A DNA stretch of 64,000 nucleotides from Glandiceps talaboti (GCF_964340395.1 NC_135560.1:2103501-2167500), one strand, 5' to 3'. Positions 27,601 to 42,600 are shown, counted from the first letter of the stretch. Translations and numbers: made by a program. The notes: generated by a model not told the origin, from the letters alone.

Positions 27601-30600
27601 AGTTACAGATGTACAATACCTAGATAGGATGGAAGGAGTTACAGATGCACAATACCTAGATAGGATCGTAGGAGTTACAGATGTATAATACCTAGATAGG
27701 ATGGAAGGAGTTACAGATGCACAATACCTAGATAGGATCGTAGGAGTTACAGATGTACAATACCTAGATAGGATGGAAGGAGTTACAGATGTACAATACC
27801 TAGATAGAATGGAAGGAGTTACAGATGTACAATACCTAGATAGGATGGAAGGAGTTACAGATGTACAATACCTAGATAGGATGGAAGGAGTTACAGATGT
27901 ACAATACCTAGATAGGATGGTAGGAGTTACAGATGTACAATACCTAGATAGGATGGAAGGAGTTACAGATGTACAATACCTAGATAGGATGGAAGGAGTT
28001 ACAGATGTACACTACCTAGATAGGATGGAAGGAGTTACAGATGTACAATACCTAGATAGGATGGTAGGTGTTACAGATGTACAATACCTAGATAGGATCG
28101 TAGGAGTTACAGATGTACAATACCTAGATAGAATGGAAGGAGTTACAGATGTACAATACCTAGATAGGATGGAAGGAAATTACTGAAGGCTTTGGTATTA
28201 TATGTTTTTGTTTACACACCCATAGTAATAACACTTTGTGTTTATGATACCCACCTTAATGTGTCTAAAATCAAACATATTTCTCTGAACAAAAGTCTTT
28301 CTGATTTTCTGATTGGTCCAGGTGATAAATAACTTGTAATAGTGGTTAGCCTAGAACAAAACAAATAAAACAACATATCACTCTGTGAATCTGATTGGTC
28401 CGGGTGATAAATAAATTGTTGGCCTGGAATGAGTCAAATATGTAGCTTAGATATATCACTTCTTATATTAAAGGTACTAAAAACAAAATTAATTTTACCA
28501 TTAGACGGGGGTGTCAATGTCATGACTATTAGACTGGGGGAGGGGGTTCAATATCATGATTATTAGACGGGGGGGGGGGGGGGGGGGTGTGTCAATATCA
28601 TGACTATTAGATGGGGAGGGGGCCAATTTATGACTATTAGATGGGAGGGGTCAATATCATGACTATAAGACGGGAGGGGTCAATATCATGACTATTAGAT
28701 GGGAGGGGGTCAATATCATGACTATTAGATGGGAGGGGGTCAATATCATGACTATTAGATGGGAGGGGGTCAATATCATGACTATTAGACGGGGAGGGGG
28801 TCAATATCATGACTATTAGACGGGGAGGGGGTCAATATCATGACTATTAGATGGGGAGGGGGTCAATATCATGACTATTAGATGGGGAGGGGGTCAATAT
28901 CATGACTATTAGATGGGGAGGGGGTCAATATTATTACTATTAGATGGGAGGGGTCAATATCATGACTATTAGATGGGGAGGGGGTCAATATCATGACTAT
29001 TAGATGGGAGAGGGCCAATTTCATGACTATTAGATGGGAGGGGGCCAATTTCATGACTATTAGATGGGAGGGGGTCAATATCATGACTATTAGATGGGAG
29101 GGGTCAATATCATGACTTTTAGATGGGAGGGGGTCAATATCATGACTATTAGATGGGGGGGGGTCAATTTCATGACTTTTAGATGGGAGGGGGTCAATAT
29201 CATGGCTATTAGATGGGAGGGGTCAATATCATGACTATTAGACGGGGAGGGGGTCAATATCATGACTATTAGATGGGGAGGGGGCCAATTTCATGACTAT
29301 TAGATGGGAGGGGGTCAATATCATGACTATTAGATGGGAGGGGTTCAATATCATGACTATTAGATGGGAGGGGTCAATATCATGACTATTAGATGGGAGG
29401 GGGTCAATATCATGACTATTAGATGGGAGGGGGTCAATATCATGACTTTTAGATGGGAGGGGGCCAATTTCATGACTTTTAGATGGGAGGGGGTCAATAT
29501 CATGACTATTAGATTAGAGGGGGCCAATTTCATGACTTTTAGATGGGAGGGGGTCAATATCATGACTATTAGACGGGGAGGGGGTCAATATCATGACTAT
29601 TAGATGGGAGGGGGTCAATATCATTACTATTAGATGGGAGGGGGTCAATATCATTACTATTAGAATGATACCAAATGTTCTATCAGTCGGACACATTCTA
29701 AAACAATGTACTCGGGCACATTCTAAAACAATGTAGTCGGACACATTCTAAAACAATGTAGTCGGGCACATTCTAAAACAATTAATGTAGTCGGACACAT
29801 TCTAAAACAATGTAGTCAGACACATTCTAAAACAATGTAGTCAGACACATTCTAAAACAATGTAGTCGGACACATTCTAAAACAATGTAGTCGGACACAT
29901 TCTAAAACAATGTAGTCAGACACATTCTAAAACAATGTACTCAGGCACATTCTAAAACAATGTAGTCGGACACATTCTAAAACAATGTACTCAGGCACAT
30001 TCTAAAACAATGTAGTCGGACACATTCTAAAACAATGTAGTCAGACACATTCTAAAACAATATAGTCAGACACATTCTAAAACAATGTAGTCAGACACAT
30101 TCTAAAACAATGTAGTCAGACACATTCTACAACAATGTAGTTGGACACATTCTAAAACAATGTACTCAGGCACATTCTAAAACAATGTAGTCAGACACAT
30201 TCTAAAACAATGTACTCAGGCACATTCTAAAACAATGTACTCAGGCACATTCTAAAACAATGTAAACACTACCACCGGAATGATAGCAAATGTTCTATGA
30301 GTCGGACACATTCTAAAACACAGCTTTAATCTGTTATGTCTTTTAGTTGTGACAGAGGAAGTGGGGGGAGGGGGTTTAATTCACATCAACTCACCTTTCC
30401 TGTTACATCAATTGAGAAGTGTGCTGAGGGGGAAGGGGAGTGGTTAATTCACATCAACTCACCTTTTCTGTTAGACCAGTTGAGAAGTAGATTGGTGCCT
30501 TTAGGTTCATTCTATCCCTGACAAAAATAAAATGAAAACTTATATTCTATCTCCTCCTTTCTTTGTATAAATTAAGTGATATCTGCAAAATATTTATAAT

Positions 30601-33600
30601 ATTAATTATTCTCAATATTTGTTAATAAATTCATTACATGTATCCAAAAGACAACTACTTGTTAACTTTTCTAAAATACCCATAGGTTAAGTATCAGATG
30701 AGCTTAAATTTATCATTTCAATCATTAAAACTCTACCACACTCTCAAAATGATAACATGGAATCTACCACACTCTCAAAATGATGACATGGAATCTACCA
30801 CAATCTCAAAATGATGACATGGAATCTACCACACTCTCAAAATGATGACATGAAATCTACCACACTCTCAAAATAATGACATGGAATCTACCACACTCTC
30901 AAAATGATGACATGGAATCTACCACACTCTCAAAATAATGACATGGAATCTACCACACTCTCAAAATAATGACATGGAATCTACCACACTCTCAAAACAA
31001 GTCATTGAGAATGACATAGTCCCCGCTATGATTGGGTTTTAAGGAATTATCACTACTCTGATCACACAACAACACTTGTGAACCTAAATCAAACAGACTT
31101 AGATATGTTGTGTCTGCTTGTTGGACATGGAAAATGCCTACAACAATAAAGGATTGGTCGGGTATGGGGGATCATATCACGATGAAAATGGATATGCACA
31201 TGTATGCCATAGAACACTGTCCAAATACCAACTTTGAATGTGATCTGTTCAAGCATGTCTGAGTTATGGCTTTACACAGGGAAAATTTGCAAACAAAATG
31301 GCTGCTAGGCGGCCATATTGGATCGTATCATGAAACAAATTGACATGCATATGTATGCCATTGTATGTTGCCCCTGTACCAAGTTTGAAAAAAAATCGGT
31401 CCAGGCATCTCCAAGAAACGGCTGCGGATGCACGGACGCACGGACAGACGGAACCCAATCCATAAGTCCCCGTCCCGGACTTCGTCCTGCGGGGACTAAA
31501 TAATGACATGGAATCTACCACACTCTCAAAATAATGACATGGAATCTACCACACTCTCAAAATGATGACATGGAATCTACCACACTCTCACAATGATGAC
31601 ATGGAATCTACCACATTCTCAAAATAATGACATGGAATCTAAAACACTCTCAAAATAATGACATGGAATCTACCACACTCTCAAAATAATGACATGGAAT
31701 CTACCACACTCTCAAAATAATGACATGGAATCTACCACACTCTCAAAATAAGATACAAATGTCAACAATGAGTAGAATCACACAGGTGGTCAGTAATCCT
31801 TTCCACCACACTTGAACGATAGGAACATACAAAACAGCCAACAAGAAAACCTCTTAGGATGTCAACAGTAATGAATGCAGAGTTCTACACAGACATACCA
31901 AATAATGAACAATAGAAGAGTAAATGTAATCATACCAGAATGTTTCTAGAAGAATACACAGTTCTTGAGCTCTACCCAAAGCAAATACTGGAATCAAAAC
32001 TTTGCCACCCTTCTCTACACAATCATGTACTTTCTTTAAGAAGTCTCTTTCTCTGCATCTAATGGTTGGATACAATCATAAATCAATGTATATTAAACTG
32101 GACAGTGGAAATCTTTTGAGGGGAAAATCTTCTGATTGATTGATTGGTTGATTTCAATCCTTCACTTAATGGGAGAAAATCTTCGGATTGACTGATTGAT
32201 TAATTGATTGACTGACTGATTGATGTCAATCCCGCTCCCTGGACAGGTTATGATTTTTTGCCTGATTGATGTCAATGTAGAGATATGTGATTATAGAAGG
32301 TTAGGTCCATATTATTACCTTTTAGAATCTCTTATTGTTGTAGCATAGGTAGATTCTGTTATTAGGAGATCTGGTCGACATTTATCAATCCATGCAGACC
32401 TGAAATAAACAATACAGTGTTTGTTTACTACATGTATGTCATTAACCAGATTTAAACTGAATGCCTTCTGTAAGGTCAAAGTCTTTAGGTTTTCATTCCT
32501 ACACAGCACACAATAATTGGTGGAATGCAGCAGAACATATACGATTAGTCCTGATTGAAGTATGTAATAAATTATACTGAATTTGAAGTATGCGTTTTCA
32601 AGATATACCCTAATTATTGAAAATCATTAATTATGCAAATGAGTCATTAAAACTAAAAGCTGCATCACAAAGCTTTGAAGCTTTGCACTTTGTTATGGTT
32701 GATATATGTAGTAGCTATATTGAATTTGAAAGGTGCATTCTTAAGATTTAGCCTAATTACTGAAAATCATTAATTATGCAAATGAGTCATTAAAAATATA
32801 AATCACATTTAATATGAAACTTTATATGTCACATGGACTTTGTTATCATCAATGTATGCACCAAATTATGTTGAGTTTGCAATGTGCATTCTTCAGATAT
32901 AACCCCTAACAAGCTCTGGCTTCTTACAATGGACGGATGATTATTTCAGATTAGTAATAAATATTCATGACTAATGACGTAATGACAAACCATATGTTCT
33001 GGAGTATTCACCGTACGTGTGTATCTAACCCTGATCAGCAACTAATTATACTTATATTCTGACTTATACCTGATTTGTCACTGTGAATGAATGTCAATGT
33101 GACTAAATATGTCTGTTTATAGGACCATTCCCTTGAAGCAACAGTATTTTTTGCCTCTATCAATGAGTCCACCAGGCAGAAACGGCATGAACAGCAAGAG
33201 TTGACAGATGCATGCACTGAGTGAATGTGAACAGGTGATTCATTGACCCATGTAAAAGTTACTAGTCTCATTTAAAACGTGGTATTGATTTTGGCACTAT
33301 ATAAATTATTTGGAGTGATTGATTTATTGAAACTTAAAGCAGTATCTTCTGAGGGAATAACCATTACCTTTTGTCTCTCTTCGATTTGCTACAATGACTG
33401 TAATTTGAATTCTGTATGTAAGAGCTTAACTTAATTCTTATTTTACTATTTTTTGTTGTGTCTAGATCCAATGAGCTTCTGTGTATTTATTTATTTTTGC
33501 CACCAACATATCTTTATCTCTACATTACATGATATTTTCTGTTGTTATTGTGGAATTTGTAATAGAAAAGTAATAGAAAATCTTGTTTGAATCTAAGGTT

Positions 33601-36600
33601 TCTTCAACCAATCAGTGTGCTTCTGTCAAAATCGTTTGGAGAGACAGCGCCACCACAGATGGGTCGAGTCGTCAATGCAATCCCTATGTGTACATTTGTT
33701 TGTTCGTTGTTATCAATTTCTCCAGTGTGCACAGCTGCCAGTATAACTCGATCCTGATTGGCTACTCAAAAGCACGAGATTCAAATGAGATTTTCTATAT
33801 GTTGGAAGGCAGCAATCACCAGGAACAAGCAAACAAACAAACACAAAATGATGGAAATAGAGGTAAATAAAGACATCAAGCCACTTTCACCACATCAGAT
33901 TTTAATCACATTGTGCTGGCCTCATACACCATCATTTGACTATTATGGGTATGGTCTTGTTGCTAGGTATATTTCCATACATTTTAAAAAATGTTTATTG
34001 ATTTGCCTAGCCAACAATATAAACAGTCTTTGCAAAATATACTGGTATTTGGCTGTTGTTAAGGGCAAATAAACAAATAGAACCAAGGACATCATAGCAC
34101 AACTGTGTTCTTCCACATGCCAATCTATCCTGGTTGATACACATGCAATATGCACCATCATTTTAGTGTTGCTATGTAAAGTTTCTTAGTTGATGGGTGA
34201 CTTAGTCAGTTTTTTGAATATTTATCTACTTGCCTAAATACCCCCTGTTGTTACATTTGCCATACACACTGTTGCTATGGACATGGTCTTGTTGCTAGAT
34301 AAACATGGGACCATTTTTGTAAATCTTTATTGACATGCCTGTCCATCCCTATTTTCATCTTTGCAATACTCAACATCATTTGACAGTTGCTATGGACATG
34401 GTCTTGTTGTTAGGCATATTTGCATACATTTTTGAGTTTTTATTCATTCGCCTACCCATTCCTGTTTTTATCTTTGCAATATACATCACAACTTGGTTAT
34501 TGCTATGGGCGTGGTCCTTTTGATACACATATCTGCAATCAATTTCTAGAATGTTTATGCATTTACCTACCTATCCTTACTGATATTTTTACAATATGCA
34601 ACAGTAGTAGATATTGACTATATACAGTAGTAGATATTAACTATAGATATTGACTATATGCAGTAGTAGATATTGACTATATACAGTAGTAGACATTGAC
34701 TATATACAGAACATGTACAAGATATTGACTATAAACAGTAGTAGATATTGACTATATACAGTAGTAGACATTGACTATATACAGTACAAGACATTGACTA
34801 TATACAGTAGTAGATATTGACTATATACAGTAGTAGATATTGACTATATACAGTACAAGACATTGACTATATACAGTAGTAGATATTGACTATATACAGT
34901 AGTAGATATTGACTATATACAGTACAAGACATTGACTATATACAGTAGTAGATATTGACTATATACAGTAGTAGATATTGACTATATACAGTACAAGACA
35001 TTGACTATATACAGTAGTAGATATTGACTATATACAGTACAAGACATTGACTATATACAGTAGTAGATATTGACTATATACAGTACAAGACATTGACTAT
35101 ATACAGTAGTAGATATTGACTATATACAGTAGTAGATATTGACTATATACAGTAGTAGATATTGACTATATACAGTAGTAGATATTGACTATATACAGTA
35201 GTAGATATTGACTATATACAGTAGTAGATATTGACTATATACAGTAGTAGATATTGACTATATACAGTAGTAGATATTGACTATATACAGTAGTAGATAT
35301 TGACTATATACAGTAGTAGATATTGACTATATACAGTACAAGACATTGACTATATACAGTAGTAGATATTGACTATATACAGTACAAGACATTGACTATA
35401 TACAGTAGTAGATATTGACTATATGCAGTACAAGACATTGACTATATAGAGTAGTAGATATTGACTATATACAGTACAAGACATTGACTATATACAGTAG
35501 TAGACATTGACTATATACAGTAGTAGATATTGACTATATGCAGTAGTAGATATTGACTATATACAGTAGTAGACATTGACTATATACAGTAGTAGATATT
35601 GACTATATACAGTAGTAGACATTGACTATATATAGTAGTAGATATTAACTATATACAGTAGTAGATATTGACTATATACAGTAGTAGATATTAACTATAT
35701 ACAGTAGTAGATATTGACTATATACAGTAGTAGATATTAACTATATACAGTAGTAGATATTGACTATATACAGTAGTAGATATTAACTATATACAGTAGT
35801 AGATATTAACTATATACAGTAGTAGATATTAACTATATACAGTAGTAGACATTAACTATATACAGTAGTAGATATTGACTATATACACAGACAGAGGAGA
35901 CAAAGAATGACAGCCAGAGACAGGCAAACAAACAAACAAACAAACAAACAAAACAAACAATAAACAAACAAACAGAGAGAAAATCAAGTGTACGGCATTG
36001 ACAATATTAGTCTAGTTCCAAACAGAGACAGTATTACGTATTAAAAAGTTCATCTCTTTCCTTGGGGTTCTACATCATAGTGGGCGAAGCAGGAGCGGCG
36101 CATGTCAGTAGTAATCCATCACAAATTGACAGGCTGTCGTAATCATTCTCATGTTTCTAGGATCTAGGATTGATATGATATGCAAATGTCCAACCAGGAC
36201 TCCACCTCCAGTCCGTTTAAATTAAAATCACATGGGAATGCGATATCATCATGTTTATATGAGCACGGTTGGGAGGAGCACATATATCTGTGCTCGAGCA
36301 ATGGCCTTGACTAGACTGGGAAAGAGATGAAGTTTTTGATATGTAATACTGTCCCTGTCTTTAGCTAGACTAGGACAATATGGACATTATGTAAACTTAC
36401 CCAAGATGTCTGTCTGGTGTCATGTTGTAGTCACCCTGTGTATCCAACAATAGGTACAATATCATGAAATAATAATTGAGTTCACTGTCTTGTGATGAAA
36501 ATAATAGACAAATTATTGATTGAATTATTGACCAACACTGCAATCAGTATTGGCAATGACCAGGTTGTGCTATAAATTTATAACAACTGACAGTGAATGC

Positions 36601-39600
36601 TTTAAAAAAAATTAATTATAACAATTATCTATCTGTGATCAAAACATATTGAGGTACCAGGTCCATTTCAAGCAATTATGAACATTAAATGTGTGTATTT
36701 ATATAGTTCACCTTGTCAGCTACTACATGCATCAGTTGGAATAAATAAGTGAATACCAGCAGAATGTATTTCATTGACCTTTGACCTTTTTGTTCACTAT
36801 ATAGACTACAGGAGCACATTCAAGATAACAAGTCTTCCTAGAAGACATTCTTCCCCCCACCCCACCCCCGAATACTTTATGGTGATAACAAATAAATGCC
36901 ATTCATTAAAAATTACATGAGCATCAAAATATAATGCCTGTGTGCCGTGCTTTTCTTCACATCAATTGTAAACATGATTCAAAAGAAACAATACTGCAAT
37001 ATGTAAATACTACAATGTGTCTGTGATAGGCAGAAATTGGCTCAATTTTAAAATTAACCCCGATGGTCAAGGTAAAGGTCAAAGTCGCCAAAGATAGCTG
37101 GCATCTGATAATATGGGGTAGACACTTGAATGGAGTCTCTATGTATTACAGTTATTTGCTTGACACATCTAACCAAAACGGTTCTCATACTTGATGGTCT
37201 ACTTTCAGCCATTGCACTTGAATGTGAAAAGAAACCATGGCATGACTTTCAGCCATTGCACTTGAATGTGCAAAGAAACCATGGCATGACTTTCAGCCAT
37301 TGCACTTGAATGTGCAAAGAAACCACGGCATGGCTTTCAGCCATTGCACTTGAATGTGCAAAGAAACCACGGCATGGCTTTCAACCATTGCACTTGAATG
37401 TGAAAAGAAACCACGGCATGACTTTCAGCCATTGCACTTGAATGTGAAAAGAAACCATGGCATGGCTTTTAGCCATTGCACTTGAATGTGAAAAGAAACC
37501 ACGGCATGACTTACATGATATTGTGTGACTTGAACCACAATGGTATGTTCCAATTGTGACACACCCTTTACATCAAACATTAAAAATCTGAATTTTAAAG
37601 AGTTTTTCAATTCAGATGTACTGCCATTTTGCATTTTGCATTTTGCAAGACAACAGCATTGAATATAAAAACATGACGCATAATTCGACTACTTTGCCAA
37701 AGGCTTTTATCTTGAAAGAGCCCAAGACTGGGCTCCAACTTTCAATACCAAGATGTATGCCCTTTTTTTTCTTTTTTTTTGTATATGTAGTGCAATTGCG
37801 AACAATAGCCACTTCAGGAATAAATGACAAAGAGATCTCCCAATTGGCCAAGCAAATTGGTTCGCTGCTGCTCAGAATAACAAAAAAAAATAATAAAAAT
37901 GTAAGACGGCAACACTTTACGAAAGGTGTACATTGTACTTTAACATGCATTGGGTATTGCACTCCAATACACGGGACCTCTATTTTACGTCCTGTCCGAG
38001 GGACAAAAGTAAAGTATAAAAAGGAATCAAAAATACATGAGACATACAAGTGTACAAATATCCATACGTTCTACAGAGGAGGCAAAATGCATTACTGGAA
38101 ACCCAAGTGACCAATAAAAGAACAAGACCCTACTAGAGAATTACAGCACCAGGTCTTACTGCACTGTTTTCTGGCAGTTTAAGGAACAAGTCCAGCCAGC
38201 TCATAAATCACAAGTGCTCTAGTAAGCCAGGTGAATTGCCTACATCTCTTGAATCACCCAGTCACGCATTCTACCCCTCACCAAGTGTATCATACCTTGC
38301 CAAAGATAACATGAAGCATGATTACATGAATTACATGCACAGGATTAAAGTCTGCCTGTCAATGGTGCTATACTTGACCTTTACTCACCGTGTAGACAAC
38401 AGACTGAGTTCCAACTTTCATATGATAAATACCAGCTCCTAAGACATGGCCAGCATAGTACACTTTGATCTCAAGCTCATCATCAACCTACATACAAAAT
38501 TAAAGCATTTATAAAAGAGTTCTGTTATCTGGGTGATACCTTAGATGGTGCAGGAGGCAGAGAGCTTGCAGTGACAAAAAGAGTGGGACTGGGATGGAGG
38601 AAGTTCAGAGACTTTGAATCCGCACTATGTGGTTGTAGGCTAACTCTAGCAATGAAAGGTCGGATCTACAAGGCATGTGTGAGGCCAGATATGACATATG
38701 CGGCAGAAACATGGGTGATGAGAGCAGTGGAAGAGGGTATCTTGAGGAGAGCAGAGAGAGCTATGGTTAGAAAGATATGTGGTGTCAAATTGAGTGACAG
38801 GGTTGGCTCAGAGGTGCTAATGGAACGGCTAGGTCTATGTGAGTCAATTGTGGTGGTAGCAAGGCGTAGCTCTCTTAGATGGTGTGGACATGTGCTGAGG
38901 AAAGATGAGGGAGAAGGAGTGAAGAGGGCATGGAATCTGGAGGTGGATGGAAAAAGAGGGAGAGGGCGACCAAAGCTGACATGGAAGAGTATGGTGGAAG
39001 AACAATGTAAACAGATTGGATTAAACATCAATGACTGTGCGAACAGGCAGAAATGGAGGAATGTGATTGCCACATGGAAAGAAGGACAGTCGGTGACCCC
39101 CCGCAAGGGGGAAGAAATCAACTTTAATTAATGATGATGATGATGATAAACAATGAATGTAATTATGTTATAAAACTGAAGGCATGATGATGGGGAGAGC
39201 AACTAAAATCATGAAAACTTTTTACGTGAAAAATGTGATAAGTTGGAGCCAAATCTCTATCTGATGAATTCTAGATTAATCTTGTACTGGATGTTACCAT
39301 TCTTCCTTAAGATTGTTGTGAAGTAACACTGTTTAAAAAGGGGTGTGGGTAGCCAAGACTAGTTAATATGTGGTTGTACATGGTAATATCTAATCTGGTG
39401 TGATAAGGATAACTAACACTATATATTATTGCCTTGATATTGGGTTATATGCCTGAGGGCAAGGAATGCAATTGGCACAACACATAGTGGAGTGCTGATG
39501 TTTTTACGGCTTTGAATGGTAAAGCACCTTTGTATATTCAGGATTCGTTCACATGTACCAACAATTCTTGTTACAATTTACGTAACGACTGTAGTCAAAA

Positions 39601-42600
39601 TCTTGTTTTACCTCGATCATATAATACTCTAAATGACAGAGTGCTTACCATTACCAAAGCTATGGAACTCAATTCCTGGAGAACTAAAGCTGATCACTGA
39701 CATTGAACGTTTTAAAGGTGAACTTAAAACACATGTGCTTAAACAATATTATAAACTGTATTCATTTATTACCACATGTCTTTTACTAAGTAGTCATTTT
39801 AGCCTTTTTTGTAATTATTGTAATCAATTTATTGTTTTTAGCTTTATTATATTGTTTTACCATGCCTTTAAATCTATTTTATGTACAGCGCTTTTGAATA
39901 TTAATAAATAGAAAAGGCGCTTTAGAAAATAAATAAACTTTAAACTTTAAATTTTATGTATCCTTGTACCAAAGGCATATAACCCAATATCAAGGCTATA
40001 ATATTTTTATTATATGTCTCCACAGATATTATTTTCATATGAGAAATTTCATGAAATTTCTCAATACATGTAAAAATAATATCTGTGGAGTCATATAATA
40101 AAGATAACCTTGATATTGGGGTTTTGGCCGGTGCAAGGATACACATTCAGCACTCTGCTACTGTTGTGCTGATTGCATCCTACTCATGTCAGGAAATTTG
40201 TAAAAGAATAAAACTTGGCTTTGTGCCCTGAATGTCCTACTTATTTTAACATTCATTGCTATAAAACAACAGATTACTGTATTTAGATATACTGTTATGC
40301 AGTCAACCTCATTTGCATAAGTTTGAACAAAAATGTTTTGTGTGTCAATCATGGTGTTGTCGACATCATACATAATGACCCTCTAGATCTGGTGTAGGAC
40401 AACATTCGGAGTGCCGAGTTCATCATGCTTCACATCCGACATGTAAAATATCAACGATTCCCAATATCAAAGGTGATAGTGATGTAGTATGCTATTAAAA
40501 GCAACTGTTCGCCATGGGAATGGTTTGAAAAACTAACTTCTCGTTCCAAAAACACTATACTACAGCAACATGAACTGTACTCCAATGCAGTGAGAACTCA
40601 AAAAGAAGTACATTGTATTATCACATTCATGAAAGTGAGTGTGATTCCAGTGATGACAATGACTCTGAATGATGTTAAACTATTAATCTGTATGTAATGT
40701 GTCAAATATTGTTGCTTCACATGTACCTATTGATTGCCTGTGTTTGGTCCTGGCATATCGCTTGCTGTGAAATACTCTTAACTTTTGACAGGACAATGTG
40801 CATTAGGACAACATTACATAGATAAACTATTTTCTTTATGCAATTCAATATTCTGATGGCAGGACGTTTAGGGCAGAATTTGCATCCACAAGCAGATCTT
40901 TTTAATTAAAGAAGTTTGATTTTCATGTAAATTAAACTGTTTGTTTTTGTATTTAAGTTCCAGGTTGATTTCAGTCAATATAGAAAACAGTTCTGGGTTG
41001 ATTTCGGTCAGTACCATAAAATACGGACTGCTACATCATCACCACTTCCCCCATAGTAAACAATGTAACACATAGTGGATGAATACATGAGTCATATAAT
41101 AATAGGTAAGATGTGGCTGTATATGGTAATACCTAATCTGATGTGATTGGAAAGACAGCCTTCCTACAAGGGTCTGGGTAGCCAACACTAGGCAATATGT
41201 GGTTACAAATGATATGACACACTTTTACAACAGTGAATAGCTTATCCAACTATCAAGTTGACAAGTTCCTTATCATTGTGATATGAATGAAATGAGGAAT
41301 AAATTCAAAACATTGATATTAAAAATTAAATATTTTTACCTGTACAGTTTGATGTAAATTAACCACAACTACTTTCTTCATACAATCTTTGATCATCTGT
41401 GATGTGAAGAAATTGGTTTCTCCTTTCTTTTCTACAGTTATTTTTCTGTAATCTTCCTGCAAGATGAATCATGAAATCTAAGTGGCAAAAAAAATCTCAT
41501 GAATATTCATTATTCAACCATGAATACATTATTTCTGCTGCCACCCATGATGCACTTCCCACAGTAAGTACTATAAATGTCTTGATGTTTCTCTGAAATT
41601 GCAAGATGATGTAATACAATGTACTAATATATACACATCAACTATACATACCAGTAGAATAGGACAAATTGCCTTGGTGGGGTGAGTCATATAAATTGGT
41701 CCATCAAATCCTACCATCTCGGACATATAAGGCAATGCTCCACAATGATCTAAGTGAAAGTGACTGTAAAATACACAAAATGAGATAAATTGGTGTTATG
41801 ATCAATTAGTAATCATTGAATAAATATGTGAATGATTTGGGCAATGCTGAGGTGGTAATACTAACATAACACATGCTAAGTTTAGTGCTGTACCACTCTA
41901 AAAAGGTCACTTTCTCAAGAGCCATACTAATTTGTGACAAACGGAGTACATACTACCAAAAAGAAAGACTGTAGAGTTTCAATAGATGTTTTCAAATCTT
42001 ACACAACTTTTTTATTACAAATTCATATCAACAATATGCAAACACTGACCACAAGGGCATATGAAATAAATAAACAGTTTTGTGTTTGAATTGAACTGAA
42101 TTAAATTGAAATGTATTTCACAAGAAAAATGAGAACATAACATAAAACAATTAAATATATACAACAGCTAACAAAATAGTACCTACAATCAATATTTACA
42201 ATAAACAAGTCATTGAAAATGACATAGTCCCCGCTATGATTGGGTTTTAAGGAACTGGCAGTTTATGTTGTCATTTTCAAACCTGGTTAATGTTGTTTGG
42301 CCTCATATGGTTCTTTTTGATATCACTACTCTGTTCAAGCATGTCCGAATTATGACTTTGGACATGAAAACTGTGCCAACAAAATGGCTGCCAGGCAGCC
42401 ATATTGGATTGTATCACGACGAAAATGGATATGCACATGTATGTCATAGAACATTGTGCTAATACCAACTTTGCCTGAGATCTGTTCAAGCATGTCTGAG
42501 TTATGGCTTTGGACATGGAAAATTCACAAACAAAACTGTTAGTTTGTTAACATTGCACCACAGATTAATTTTGTTAAAATATACATTCATGTCATTAAAT

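Noticed and set aside
22206-28186. Long plus-strand frames with a 12-residue repeat ([12 protein letters not shown]), as a possible repeat protein
   Set aside because: They are the 36-bp minisatellite read in one frame, lie in intron 12 of a minus-strand gene, are broken by TAA in many units, and have no start context or flanking coding sequence.
33583-34072. Overlapping 95- and 104-codon frames in intron 8
   Set aside because: Low-complexity composition, partly inside dispersed repeat family A, and no family resemblance.
37616-38110. 164-codon frame as a gene nested in intron 7
   Set aside because: No recognisable domain, a poly-T encoded phenylalanine run, and an overlapping frame of similar length on the other strand; kept only as an unexplained stretch.
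38666-39121. 151-codon minus-strand frame opposite the RTE-like tail
   Set aside because: Shadow of the retrotransposon frame on the plus strand, which carries the recognisable motifs.
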